Below, one piece after another: positions 19,239 through 27,616 of a stretch of DNA of 64,000 bases. The position numbers and the translations under genes were made by a program. The DNA comes from Arthrobacter sp. StoSoilB19 (GTDB lineage Bacteria; Actinomycetota; Actinomycetes; Actinomycetales; Micrococcaceae). The first letter of the stretch is position 1; each line of letters opens with the position of its first letter. The DNA lies in NCBI RefSeq assembly GCF_019977275.1, contig NZ_AP024650.1:2480001-2544000 (forward strand), read 5' to 3'. The notes beneath the pieces are model-generated. The model did not search any database, had not been told where the DNA came from, and saw nothing but the letters and a program-made list of their open reading frames with translations.

Positions 19239-20267
19239 CTAGGACTGCCCGCCCTCCGGGTGCTGGCCCCCGGCCGGCGGCCCTCCGCCGCGCCGGGCCC
19301 TCGCGGCCACGCGCGTGAGGACTTCGGCCAGCCGCGCCGCGGAGGCCTGGCTTCCGCCGCTGACGGCCAGGCGCTGGCCGTCAGTCTTGCTCACGACGAC
19401 GGCGGGCCCGCTGCTGACCAGCATGGCCGCGGTTCCGCCGTGGTGCCGGTAGCCCCACCCGCCATAGTCGGCGGCTTTGACGTCCTCGGCGCTGGCATCG
19501 GAGATGGCGCCGGCCGGCACATTCATGACCGGCACCACCCCGGCCAGCAGGACCTTCAGCCCGCGCCGGTCCGCCCGGATGCGGGCAAAGAGGAACGCGG
19601 CGCCCACGAGGGCCAGGACAACGAGCAGGATGCCCAGCCACGGCACCACCACGGCGATAAGGGCTGCCGGGAACAGGGAGGCGATGGCGATCATGACAAA
19701 GACCGAACTCCTGGCGTGGACCCAGAGCCGGACGGTGTCCAGGGCAAGGTCGGGGTCCAGTTCCCTGGTGATGGCGGCCTGCAGCGCACGGTCGTCATCG
19801 GGCGACCATTGCCGGTCGGCTTTGTACACCATGGCCATGGCGACGCCGAGCGACACTGCCGCACCGCTGCCGAGGGCAAGGACGGTCATGTCCACCCGCG
19901 ACTGCCGGGCGTCGGCCAGCCCGGTTTGGCCGATGAGCCCCGCGGCCAGGGCGGAGGTGATGAAGAGGCTGAGGAACAGCCCGGCCCCCATCATGATCCT
20001 GCGCATCATCACCGGCCTGCTGAGGGGCACCGCCTGCAGCAGGACCAGCCATCCAGCGATGACGATGATCGCCGCGCCCACGCCCACGTAGGCGCCGAAA
20101 GGCGCAAAGGCGGCACCGCCGTCGTCCGTCCACCGGACGGCGACCGGCTCCGGAAGGTCCGGGCGCAGCAGCGACGCGCAGTAGGCGAAGGCAGCGGCCA
20201 GGACGACCGGGAACCCCACGGCGAACCTGAGTGCCTTGGTATCCACCGAATCCAGCAGCTTTCCCAT
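19239..20267 (-). CDS. DUF1648-like multi-spanning membrane protein
   Basis: This 342-residue protein has about six hydrophobic segments: near residues 10-30, 58-80, 88-112, 120-142 and a pair between 185 and 235. A short LPEPVAVRWTDDGG stretch near residue 40 fits the DUF1648 pattern (proline-rich turn, then W and a glycine loop). The C-terminal 100 residues are soluble and hydrophilic. Function is unknown; DUF1648 domains occur in SdpI-like proteins and small membrane proteins of unclear role. The start at 20267 (MGKLLDSVD) is chosen because the frame upstream lacks protein-like content and enters the pepN leader. Confidence 0.7.
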   Translation of the reverse strand: MGKLLDSVDTKALRFAVGFPVVLAAAFAYCASLLRPDLPEPVAVRWTDDGGAAFAPFGAYVGVGAAIIVIAGWLVLLQAVPLSRPVMMRRIMMGAGLFLSLFITSALAAGLIGQTGLADARQSRVDMTVLALGSGAAVSLGVAMAMVYKADRQWSPDDDRALQAAITRELDPDLALDTVRLWVHARSSVFVMIAIASLFPAALIAVVVPWLGILLVVLALVGAAFLFARIRADRRGLKVLLAGVVPVMNVPAGAISDASAEDVKAADYGGWGYRHHGGTAAMLVSSGPAVVVSKTDGQRLAVSGGSQASAARLAEVLTRVAARARRGGGPPAGGQHPEGGQS

Positions 20268-20433
20268 GCAATTAACGCTACCCCTGCGGCCGCCCGGCCA
20301 ACCGCCCAGGCGGCAACGGCCGGCCGCTGTGAGCTGCGCAACTTGCCAAGGATCCCAAGGATGGAAGAATGCAACACAGTGCCGGACCCGGGACCACCGG
20401 CCGGCAGCCGAAAACTTCTCTGGAGGACCTCCT

Positions 20434-23016
20434 TTGCCAGGCATGAACCTGACGCGCGCCGAAGCCCGTGAGCGCGCCGAACTGATCACCGTCGAGTCCT
20501 ACGATGTCAGCCTGGACCTGACGCGCGGCGGAGAGGTCTTTGGCAGCACCACCACCGTGAAGTTCACGGCGTCGCCGGGATCGTCCAGCTTCATTGATGC
20601 GGTCACCCGCACCGTGCACAGCGTGACCCTGAACGGCCGCAGCCTTGACCCCGCCACCGTGTCCGACGGCGTCCGGATCCAGCTGCCGGACCTGCAGGAG
20701 CACAACGAACTGACCGTCGTGGCCGACCTGCCGTACATGAACACGGGTGAGGGCCTGCACCGGTTCGTGGACCCGGTGGACAGCGAGGTCTACCTGTACA
20801 CGCAGTTCGAGGTTCCGGACTCGCGCAGGATGTTCGCCGTCTTCGAACAGCCGGACCTGAAGGCAACCTTCGCCTTCACTGTCACGGCGCCGTCCCACTG
20901 GGACGTTGTCTCCAACTCCCCCACCCCCCACCCCGTGGAGGCGCCTCCCGCGGAAGACGGCACGGCCAGGTCGGTATGGGCGTTCGCGCCCACGCCGCGC
21001 CTGTCCTCCTACGTCACGGCCCTGATCGCGGGCCCTTACCAGTCCGTCCGCAGCGAGGTCACCAGCTCGGACGGCCGCATCATCCCCCTTGGTGTCTTCG
21101 CCCGGAAGTCGCTGATGCAGTACCTGGATGCGGACAACATCTTCGAACTGACGCGGCAGGGCTTCGGGTTCTTTGAGGCGCAGTTCGGCTGCCCGTACCC
21201 GTTCGAGAAATACGACCAGCTGTTCGTTCCGGAGTTCAACGCCGGTGCCATGGAGAATGCCGGTGCCGTGACCATCCTGGAAGGCTACGTCTTCCGCAGC
21301 AAGGTCACCGGGGCCCAGATCGAGCGGCGCGCCATCACGGTCCTCCATGAACTCGCCCACATGTGGTTCGGTGACCTGGTGACCATGCGCTGGTGGAACG
21401 ACCTGTGGCTCAACGAGTCCTTCGCGGAGTACATGTCGCACCTGGCGGCGGTGGAGGCCACGTCCTTCACCAGCGCCTGGACAACGTTCGCTTCCGTGGA
21501 GAAGTCGTGGGCCTACCGCCAGGACCAGCTGCCCACCACGCACCCGATCTTCGCCGAGATCAACGACCTCCAGGACGTGGAGGTCAACTTCGACGGCATC
21601 ACCTATGCCAAGGGCGCCTCGGTGCTGCGGCAGCTGGTGGCCTGGGTTGGCCCCGACCAGTTCATGGCCGGTGTCCGGGAGTATTTCGCCAAGCACTCCT
21701 GGCAGAACACTGAACTCCGCGACCTGCTGGTGGAGCTCGAAAAGGCCAGCGGCCGCGACCTGGATGACTGGGGCCGGCAGTGGCTGGAGACCGCAGGCGT
21801 CAACACACTGAGCCCGGAGCTGGACGTGGATGCGGACGGGAAGCTGCGTTCCTTCGCCATCCTGCAGTCCGCGGTCCCGGAATGGCCCACTATCCGCCCG
21901 CACCGCCTGGCCGTGGGCTTCTACAACCTGGACAGCGCCGGAAAGCTCGAGCGGGTGCACCGCGAAGAGCTGGATGTGGACGGTGACCGCACAGAGGTGC
22001 CGGGAGTGGCCGGCATGGACCAGCCGGACCTGATCCTTATCAATGACGACGACCTGGCGTATGCCAAGGTACGGCTGGATCCCAAGTCGCTGGCCACCGC
22101 CACCGCCCACCTCAAGGATTTTGGCGGCAGCCTGCCCCGGACCCTGGTCTGGAATTCTGCATGGGACGCTGCCCGTGACGGCGAAACGCCGGCCCGGAAG
22201 TACGTGGAGCTGATCCTGTCCAACGTCGCGGCGGAAACGGACTCCTCCGTGATCCTGGTCCAGCTCCGCCAGCTGGCCACCACCCTCAATTTCTATGTGG
22301 CCGAGGAACACCGCGAAGCCACAGCGGTTGCGGCGGTGGACCGGCTGTGGGACCTGGCCTCGGACGTCCCGGGCGGCTCCGATGCGCAGCTGCAGTTCAT
22401 CAAGTCCTTTGCCCTCCTGGCCCGCAGTGCGTCCCAGCTGGACCGGGTGGCCGGCCTCCTGGACGGGTCGGTTGTCCTGGACGGGCTGGCGGTGGACCAG
22501 GACCTGCGCTGGGAGCTCGTGGAGTCCCTGGTGGCCGGAGGCCGGATGGGACAGGAAGGCATCGACGCCGAGCTGGAGCGGGACAACACCTCCAGCGGAC
22601 AGAATGCTGCGGCCCTGGCCAAGGCCGCCATCCCCACCCCGGAGGCGAAGGCCGCGGCCTGGGAATCGATCGTGGTCAAGGGGGAGCTGTCCAATGCGCT
22701 GCAGGGATCGGCCGTAACGGGCTTCATGCGCGTGCTGGACCGTTCGCTGCTGGAACCGTACGCCGAAAAGTACTTCGCGGCTGTGCCGGGCATCGTGGCC
22801 ACCCGGACCCACGCACTCGCCCAGCAGATCGTCGTCGGCCTCTACCCGGCGCTGCTGACCACGCAGGCCACCATTGACCGGACGGACGCATTCCTGGCGT
22901 CGCTGCCGGCGGAAAGCGCCGCGCTGCGGCGGATGATGCTGGAGAACCGCGACGGCGTTTCCCGCGCCCTGCGTGCCCGCGCCGCCGACGTGCTTCCGGA
23001 CGGCAGTCCCCAGTGA
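20434..23016 (+). CDS. pepN: Aminopeptidase N, M1 family zinc metallopeptidase
   Basis: PepN removes N-terminal residues from peptides in the cytosol. The protein has about 860 residues. It shows the exopeptidase motif GAMENAG near 265 and the zinc site HELAHMWFGDLVT with a downstream NESFAEY glutamate. An ERAP1-like C-terminal helical domain completes the actinobacterial form. The TTG at 20434 is preferred because GGAGG lies seven to eight bases upstream. The ATG at 20443 would give MNLTRAEARERA, three residues shorter. The stop overlaps the osmC GTG start (GTGA). Confidence 0.94.
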   Translation: MPGMNLTRAEARERAELITVESYDVSLDLTRGGEVFGSTTTVKFTASPGSSSFIDAVTRTVHSVTLNGRSLDPATVSDGVRIQLPDLQEHNELTVVADLPYMNTGEGLHRFVDPVDSEVYLYTQFEVPDSRRMFAVFEQPDLKATFAFTVTAPSHWDVVSNSPTPHPVEAPPAEDGTARSVWAFAPTPRLSSYVTALIAGPYQSVRSEVTSSDGRIIPLGVFARKSLMQYLDADNIFELTRQGFGFFEAQFGCPYPFEKYDQLFVPEFNAGAMENAGAVTILEGYVFRSKVTGAQIERRAITVLHELAHMWFGDLVTMRWWNDLWLNESFAEYMSHLAAVEATSFTSAWTTFASVEKSWAYRQDQLPTTHPIFAEINDLQDVEVNFDGITYAKGASVLRQLVAWVGPDQFMAGVREYFAKHSWQNTELRDLLVELEKASGRDLDDWGRQWLETAGVNTLSPELDVDADGKLRSFAILQSAVPEWPTIRPHRLAVGFYNLDSAGKLERVHREELDVDGDRTEVPGVAGMDQPDLILINDDDLAYAKVRLDPKSLATATAHLKDFGGSLPRTLVWNSAWDAARDGETPARKYVELILSNVAAETDSSVILVQLRQLATTLNFYVAEEHREATAVAAVDRLWDLASDVPGGSDAQLQFIKSFALLARSASQLDRVAGLLDGSVVLDGLAVDQDLRWELVESLVAGGRMGQEGIDAELERDNTSSGQNAAALAKAAIPTPEAKAAAWESIVVKGELSNALQGSAVTGFMRVLDRSLLEPYAEKYFAAVPGIVATRTHALAQQIVVGLYPALLTTQATIDRTDAFLASLPAESAALRRMMLENRDGVSRALRARAADVLPDGSPQ

Positions 23017-23486
23017 GTCTTGATGAACACCGGTATTCACTGGCAGTCCAGTGGACCGGCAACCGGGGGGACGGCACCTCGTCCTACCGGGGCTACTCAC
23101 GGGACCACGACGTGCTCATCCCCGGCCTGCCGGTCCTCAAAGGCTCGGCGGATCCGACGTTCCATGGGGACCGCGGGCGCTACAACCCCGAGCAGCTCCT
23201 GCTGGCCGCGCTGGCGCAGTGCCACATGCTGTCCTACCTGCACGTGGCGGTGAAGAACGGGGTGGTGGTCACGGACTACCGGGACGAGGCCACCGGGCTG
23301 ATGCGGCTCAACAGGGACGGCAGCGGGCAGTTCGAGCGGGTGGTCCTGCACCCGCGCGTGACGGTGGCCGACGCCGGACAGGCCGAACTGGCGGCCGGCC
23401 TCCACCAAGAGGCGAACCGGCTCTGCTTCATTGCCCGCAGCGTGAATTTTCCGGTGGAGCACCAGCCGGTGACGGTGGCGGGTTAG
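23013..23486 (+). CDS. OsmC family protein
   Basis: This is a 157-residue member of the OsmC/Ohr superfamily of thiol peroxidases. The two redox cysteines are visible in LAALAQCHMLSYL near residue 70 and NRLCFIARSVNFPVEH near 138. In characterised relatives the pair reduces organic hydroperoxides using lipoylated partners; whether this protein does so is inference. It starts with GTG overlapping the last bases of pepN, so the two are translationally coupled. OsmC-type proteins are often encoded beside unrelated housekeeping genes, so the context does not narrow the role. Confidence 0.88.
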   Translation: MSLDEHRYSLAVQWTGNRGDGTSSYRGYSRDHDVLIPGLPVLKGSADPTFHGDRGRYNPEQLLLAALAQCHMLSYLHVAVKNGVVVTDYRDEATGLMRLNRDGSGQFERVVLHPRVTVADAGQAELAAGLHQEANRLCFIARSVNFPVEHQPVTVAG

Positions 23487-23503
23487 GCCCTGCCGGATCC
23501 GCG

Positions 23504-24502
23504 TCAGGCCCGGCTTTCGCCCTGGAGCATCGCCACCAGGCGCTGTTCCGTTGCCGGTGAGAGGCCTGCTTTCCGCTGCCGGTCCAGTCCGCGGAGGCGT
23601 TCATCGGCCAACGTGGCGGCCAGCGTTTCCTGCCAGGGCCGCAGGACCATTCCCGCGGCCCTGGCAGCCTGGTTGCTGCGGGCCATGAAGCCGTCGTGGC
23701 CGGGCGGAAGCCAGAGCGGAAGGGAGTCCGGCCCGGACCAGTAGTTCACGCCCTGGTCCACCAGCCACTCCCCGCCGGCGGTAATCGTGGTGCTGCTGGA
23801 GGCGGACGCTTCGTGGCAGGCGCTGATGAGTTCCGCAAACGGCACCTGGTCACCAAGGGCGTTCAAGGTTCCGCTGATCCCCTTCCCCGCGGCGAGCAGG
23901 ATCCAGGCCGCAAGGTCCCGGACATCCATGACCTGCGTGGGGTTCTCCCCGATGTCCGGAACCAGCACAGGTCCGGAGTTCCTGGCAATGCGGGCGGGCC
24001 AATAGCCGTAGCGGTCGGTGGGGTCGCCGGGGCCGCTGAGCAGGCCTGCCCGGCACAGGTGGGCCTTGCCGGCAGCGGCCTCCAGGGTCGCTTCTTCGAT
24101 GGCCACCTTTGACTCGCCGTAGGTTTCCGGCGTGGACTGCACCCCCGGCGGCAGCGCCGGCAGCAGCGCCGCGTCTTCCGCCGCTCCCGGGACGGAATGG
24201 CCGGCGTAGGCCGAGCAGCTGGAAACAAAGGTCCAGTGCCCGGCCCTGCCGGCAAGGCCGGCGAGAGCCTGCCGGGCGGGCCCGGGGTCCCGGGCCACCT
24301 CGATCACGGCATCCCAGTCGCCCACCAGGCCCGAATATGCAGCCGGTCCCGTCGCGCGGTCCGCCCTGACCCAGTGGGCGCCCGGCGGCGGCTCACCCGA
24401 TATTCCCCGCGCCAGGCACGTCACGTCATGCCCCGCGGCAACCGCCTGCCCGGCGATTTCCCTGGAGAGGAAGGCGGTTCCGCCGAGGATGAGAATGCGC
24501 AT
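23504..24502 (-). CDS. NAD-dependent epimerase/reductase-like Rossmann protein
   Basis: This 332-residue protein has an extended-SDR or atypical Rossmann N-terminus: MRILILGGTAFLSREIAGQA with a GxxGxx-type glycine pattern. A YGESKV motif near 137 fits the catalytic YxxxK. Downstream residues (NPTQVMDVRDLA) fit epimerase/reductase families that bind a small nucleotide-sugar or alcohol. The substrate is unknown. It is convergent with osmC (18 bases apart) and divergent from mscS. There is no visible operon partner. Confidence 0.8.
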   Translation of the reverse strand: MRILILGGTAFLSREIAGQAVAAGHDVTCLARGISGEPPPGAHWVRADRATGPAAYSGLVGDWDAVIEVARDPGPARQALAGLAGRAGHWTFVSSCSAYAGHSVPGAAEDAALLPALPPGVQSTPETYGESKVAIEEATLEAAAGKAHLCRAGLLSGPGDPTDRYGYWPARIARNSGPVLVPDIGENPTQVMDVRDLAAWILLAAGKGISGTLNALGDQVPFAELISACHEASASSSTTITAGGEWLVDQGVNYWSGPDSLPLWLPPGHDGFMARSNQAARAAGMVLRPWQETLAATLADERLRGLDRQRKAGLSPATEQRLVAMLQGESRA

Positions 24503-24569
24503 GGCCCCACGCTACGGGGGCTAGTGTTGAAAGAGAACCAAGCAATATCCCAAGGAGCTACTTCCACCC

Positions 24570-25253
24570 ATGGTCAGCATGTTGTCCATCCTTCCCAACG
24601 CCACAACACAGCCCGATGGCGTGAGCGTCCCGGGCATCGTCATCAGCCTGGGCATCGGCGTCGCCGTCTGGCTCGTGGCCACGTTCGTCATTTCGCGCAT
24701 CACCAAACGGGTGGCGGCGGGAAGCAACTTTTTCAAGAAGCCCACGTTTAGGTGGGCGGCCCCGGCCTTCCGGGCCCTGGACCACGAACGGCGCGTGCAG
24801 CGCGCGGAAACCATCGGCTCGCTGCTGAACAGCATTGTGGGCGTGCTGGTGGTGGTCATCACCGGCATGTACGTCCTGCAGAACCTGGACATCAACATCG
24901 CCCCGCTGCTCACCAGCGTGGGTATCCTGGGTGTGGCCATCGGCTTCGGCGCCCAGCAGCTGATCCGCGACTTCCTGGCCGGGATTTTCATTACCATTGA
25001 AGACCAGTACGGAATCGGTGACGTCATCGAAACCAGCGAAGTGGTGGGCGTAGTGGAGTCCATGGGTCTGCGGATCACCCGCGTCCGCTCCGACGACGGC
25101 GCCATTTGGTACCTGCGCAACGGTGAGATCCTCCGCGTGGGCAACCGCTCGCAGGGACGGTACGTTCCGCTGCACGAGTCCGACGACGGGACCACCGACC
25201 AGGGGTCGGCCCATGTTGAGACGAAGAAGACTGACCAGAAAGCCGGGGAATAG
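24570..25253 (+). CDS. MscS-type small-conductance mechanosensitive channel
   Basis: This 227-residue membrane protein has the shortest MscS architecture: about three transmembrane helices. The pore helix is near 105-130 (LLTSVGILGVAIGFGAQQLI, the glycine/alanine-rich TM3), followed by the cytosolic beta domain (DQYGIGDVIETSEVVGVVE). Such channels open under membrane tension to release osmolytes. The start has AAGGAG about 12 bases upstream. It ends one base before the globin gene, so both are one operon, and the pairing is conserved enough to be worth noting. Confidence 0.93.
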   Translation: MVSMLSILPNATTQPDGVSVPGIVISLGIGVAVWLVATFVISRITKRVAAGSNFFKKPTFRWAAPAFRALDHERRVQRAETIGSLLNSIVGVLVVVITGMYVLQNLDINIAPLLTSVGILGVAIGFGAQQLIRDFLAGIFITIEDQYGIGDVIETSEVVGVVESMGLRITRVRSDDGAIWYLRNGEILRVGNRSQGRYVPLHESDDGTTDQGSAHVETKKTDQKAGE

Positions 25254-25254
25254 C

Positions 25255-25749
25255 ATGTCGCTTCCGATTGAACCGCGCCCTGTTGAGCCCCAACCTGCCA
25301 AAGCAGGACCGGACCGGCAGCAGCGGCCCCAGTTGATGCAGAACGATCCCTTCAGCAAGCCGGCCTACACAGACAGCTTTTACGATGCGGTGGGCGGCCA
25401 CGAGACCTTCGTTAAGCTCATCGATGTCTTTTACGACGGCGTTGCCACCGATCCGCTGCTGCGGCCCATGTACCCCGAGGAGGACCTTGCCCCGGCAAAA
25501 CGCCGGTTCCTGATGTTCCTTGAGCAGTACTGGGGCGGGCCCACAACGTATGGCGAGGAGCGCGGCCACCCGCGCCTGCGCATGCGGCACATGCCGTTCA
25601 AGGTGACCCACGAGGCGAAGGACCGGTGGTTGTTCCACATGCGCACCGCCGTAGACGCCCTGGAACTGCCGCCGCTCTACGAAGGCACGCTGTGGGAGTA
25701 CATGGAGCGGGCGGCGCTGTCCATGGTGAACAGCGCTTCCGAGGCCTGA
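25255..25749 (+). CDS. Group II truncated haemoglobin (trHbO type)
   Basis: This is a 164-residue globin with a 30-residue proline/glutamine-rich extension before the fold. The 2/2 globin core starts near FYDAVGGHETFVKLIDVFY and includes the proximal histidine in RLRMRHMPF and a following DRWLFHM segment with the group II tryptophan. TrHbO proteins bind O2 and may act in oxygen chemistry or peroxide/NO detoxification at the membrane; the precise role is unsettled. The start is one base after the mscS stop. It matches the location of glbO (Rv2470) in mycobacteria. Confidence 0.93.
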   Translation: MSLPIEPRPVEPQPAKAGPDRQQRPQLMQNDPFSKPAYTDSFYDAVGGHETFVKLIDVFYDGVATDPLLRPMYPEEDLAPAKRRFLMFLEQYWGGPTTYGEERGHPRLRMRHMPFKVTHEAKDRWLFHMRTAVDALELPPLYEGTLWEYMERAALSMVNSASEA

Positions 25750-25792
25750 CGCCTGCCGACCGGAACCTGGAAGGGGCCCGGGCCGCCTTCAG

Positions 25793-26452
25793 CTACAGCA
25801 GGCCGCTGCCGGTCCGCGCCAGCACATGGCCGCGCGGACCGGTCAGCCGGAACCAGCGGCCGGCGCGGTAGAGCTTCTGGTCGCCGTCGGCGAGGAAGCC
25901 CAGGGCGAACGCTGCGAAGGCCGCTCCGGCGGGCAGGCCTGACGCGTCCAGTTCCCGTCCCCAGACAGCCGCCCGGGCGTTGTTGACAATCAGGGCACCC
26001 GGTTTGTCCGGCACGATGCCCGCCACCTCCGCCATGCCTGCTTCGGCCGCCGCCTTCAGGCCGGCGTCGCTGACAGCGCCCAGCAGCTCCCATCCGCCCC
26101 TTGGGGCGCCCACTCCTGTCCAGGATTCGGTGACGGTGCTGGGCGGAACCGGCAATTCGACGTCGTCCTCCCCTGCGCGTGCCAGCCGGTCCAGGACGGC
26201 AGACAGGGCAACAGTGACATCTGTTCCGGACGGTTCGGCGAGCGCCATGGTCCGCAGGCCCAGGATGGTGGGGGTGGCTTCGCCCAGGAGCCTGGGCCGC
26301 AGGACGCACACGTACGCGGCCAGGACGGAACCGGCTGCCTGCAGCCGGATGGCGCCGTCATCGATGGCTTTGGCCCTGGTGGCAAACGTCTTCAGGTCGG
26401 CGAGATCCCGGGGATCGGCGAAACGGAAGGACGAGGTGAGAAGTTCAGACAC
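25793..26452 (-). CDS. Conserved actinobacterial hypothetical protein
   Basis: This is a 219-residue soluble protein with no motif I recognise. The N-terminal half is helical (DLADLKTFATRAKAIDDGAIRLQ) and rich in alanine and leucine. The C-terminal half has several beta-like stretches (VSDAGLKAAAEAG, GRWFRLTGPRGHVLA). There is no signal peptide or membrane segment. It is convergent with the globin gene and divergent from tesB with a 63-base gap. Codon use matches its neighbours, so it is a real gene. Confidence 0.7.
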   Translation of the reverse strand: MSELLTSSFRFADPRDLADLKTFATRAKAIDDGAIRLQAAGSVLAAYVCVLRPRLLGEATPTILGLRTMALAEPSGTDVTVALSAVLDRLARAGEDDVELPVPPSTVTESWTGVGAPRGGWELLGAVSDAGLKAAAEAGMAEVAGIVPDKPGALIVNNARAAVWGRELDASGLPAGAAFAAFALGFLADGDQKLYRAGRWFRLTGPRGHVLARTGSGLL

Positions 26453-26515
26453 ACCTAAACACTACCGGCTGCGCTCCGGTTGAGTGGCTCCCCGGGCGCC
26501 GTCTAGAGTCGGACC

Positions 26516-27436
26516 ATGACTGAAGCCGAAGCCGGACTCCTGGCCCCGCCAAGCGGAGACCCCACCTCATCACTGATCGAACTGCTGGACCTCGGTGAAC
26601 TTGAGGGCGCCCGGACGGACGAGGACATCTTCCTGGGGCCCTCACAGCGGCAGCCACACCACAGGGTGTTCGGCGGACAGGTGCTGGCGCAGTCACTCGT
26701 GGCGTCCATTCGAACGGTGGATCCTGAACGGTTTGTGCATTCCATGCACGGCTACTTCCTGCGGCCCGGTGACGCCAACAAGCCCATTACCTTTGGTGTG
26801 CAGCGGCTGCGTGACGGCCGGTCGTTTTCCGCCCGGCGCGTCCACGCCTACCAGGACGGTGTTCCCATCCTGTCCATGATTGCCTCTTTCCAGGGTGAGG
26901 ACGAAGGGATCGAGCACGCGTCGGCGATGCCGGCGGGCATCCCGGACCCAGAATCGCTGCCCAGCACGGCGGACCTGCTGGGCAAGTTCGACCATCCTGT
27001 GGCCCGGCACTGGGCGTATGAGCGGCCTTTCGACATCCGGCACGTCGATCCGCCGCTGTACGTTACCGCGACCGGCCCGCGGGAGGCCCGCAACGTGGTC
27101 TGGATGAAGACGTTCGGGCCGATGCCCGACAACTCCAACCTGCACCGCGCCGCCCTGGCCTACGCCAGCGACTACACCCTGCTCGAATCCATCCTTCGGC
27201 GGCACGGCCTCAGCTGGATCACCCCGGGCATGAATGTTGCCAGCCTTGACCACGCGATGTGGTGGCACCGCCCGGCGCGCGTGGATGAATGGCTGCTCTA
27301 CGTCCAGGAGTCCCCCAGCGCGCAGGGCGCACGCGGCCTGGCCACCGGCAAAATCTTCAACCGGGACGGCCAGCACGTGGCTTCCGTGGCGCAGGAGGGC
27401 ATGGTGCGCGTTCCCGCCGAGGCGTCGCACACGTAG
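26516..27436 (+). CDS. tesB: Acyl-CoA thioesterase II (TesB family)
   Basis: TesB-type thioesterases hydrolyse acyl-CoA to free acid and CoA. This 306-residue protein has two hot-dog domains. The first contains HHRVFGGQVLAQSLVA near 43 and MHGYFLRPGD. The second contains ASDYTLLES and the SLDHAMWWHRPARVDEWLLY signature near residue 240. ATG 26516 fits the family. The stop codon lies in the first copy of a three-copy tandem repeat whose unit carries TAG in frame each time. A terminator hairpin follows at 27509. Confidence 0.92.
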   Translation: MTEAEAGLLAPPSGDPTSSLIELLDLGELEGARTDEDIFLGPSQRQPHHRVFGGQVLAQSLVASIRTVDPERFVHSMHGYFLRPGDANKPITFGVQRLRDGRSFSARRVHAYQDGVPILSMIASFQGEDEGIEHASAMPAGIPDPESLPSTADLLGKFDHPVARHWAYERPFDIRHVDPPLYVTATGPREARNVVWMKTFGPMPDNSNLHRAALAYASDYTLLESILRRHGLSWITPGMNVASLDHAMWWHRPARVDEWLLYVQESPSAQGARGLATGKIFNRDGQHVASVAQEGMVRVPAEASHT

Positions 27437-27470
27437 GATCCACACACGTAGGATCCACACACGTAGGATC
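27428..27470. repeat. Three-copy 15-bp tandem repeat over the tesB stop
   Basis: The unit is CACACACGTAGGATC, with copies at 27428-27440 (two bases short), 27441-27455 and 27456-27470. Because the period is 15, each copy repeats the in-frame TAG of tesB. Confidence 0.9.
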
Positions 27471-27508
27471 AGCATGCCCCTGCGATCCGGCGCTGGTGCG
27501 CCGGGCAT

Positions 27509-27564
27509 GGGAAAGGCCGGCATCCGGGAGCAATTCACAGCCCGGGTTGCCGGCCTTCCCTTTT
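27509..27564 (+). terminator. Terminator of tesB
   Basis: A long stem (GGCCGGCA core, with one bulge) with a 12-base loop is followed by TTTTCC. Confidence 0.8.
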
Positions 27565-27616
27565 CCTGCAAACGGGCCCGCAGGCGTCCTGTTGACGAGC
27601 CCTTGGGCCCGGCAGG

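Noticed and set aside
20278..23100. A 940-residue open frame antisense to pepN
   Set aside because: It is a codon-bias shadow in high-GC DNA. It runs opposite a clear aminopeptidase with zinc motifs and has histidine/glycine/arginine-rich, non-protein-like composition.
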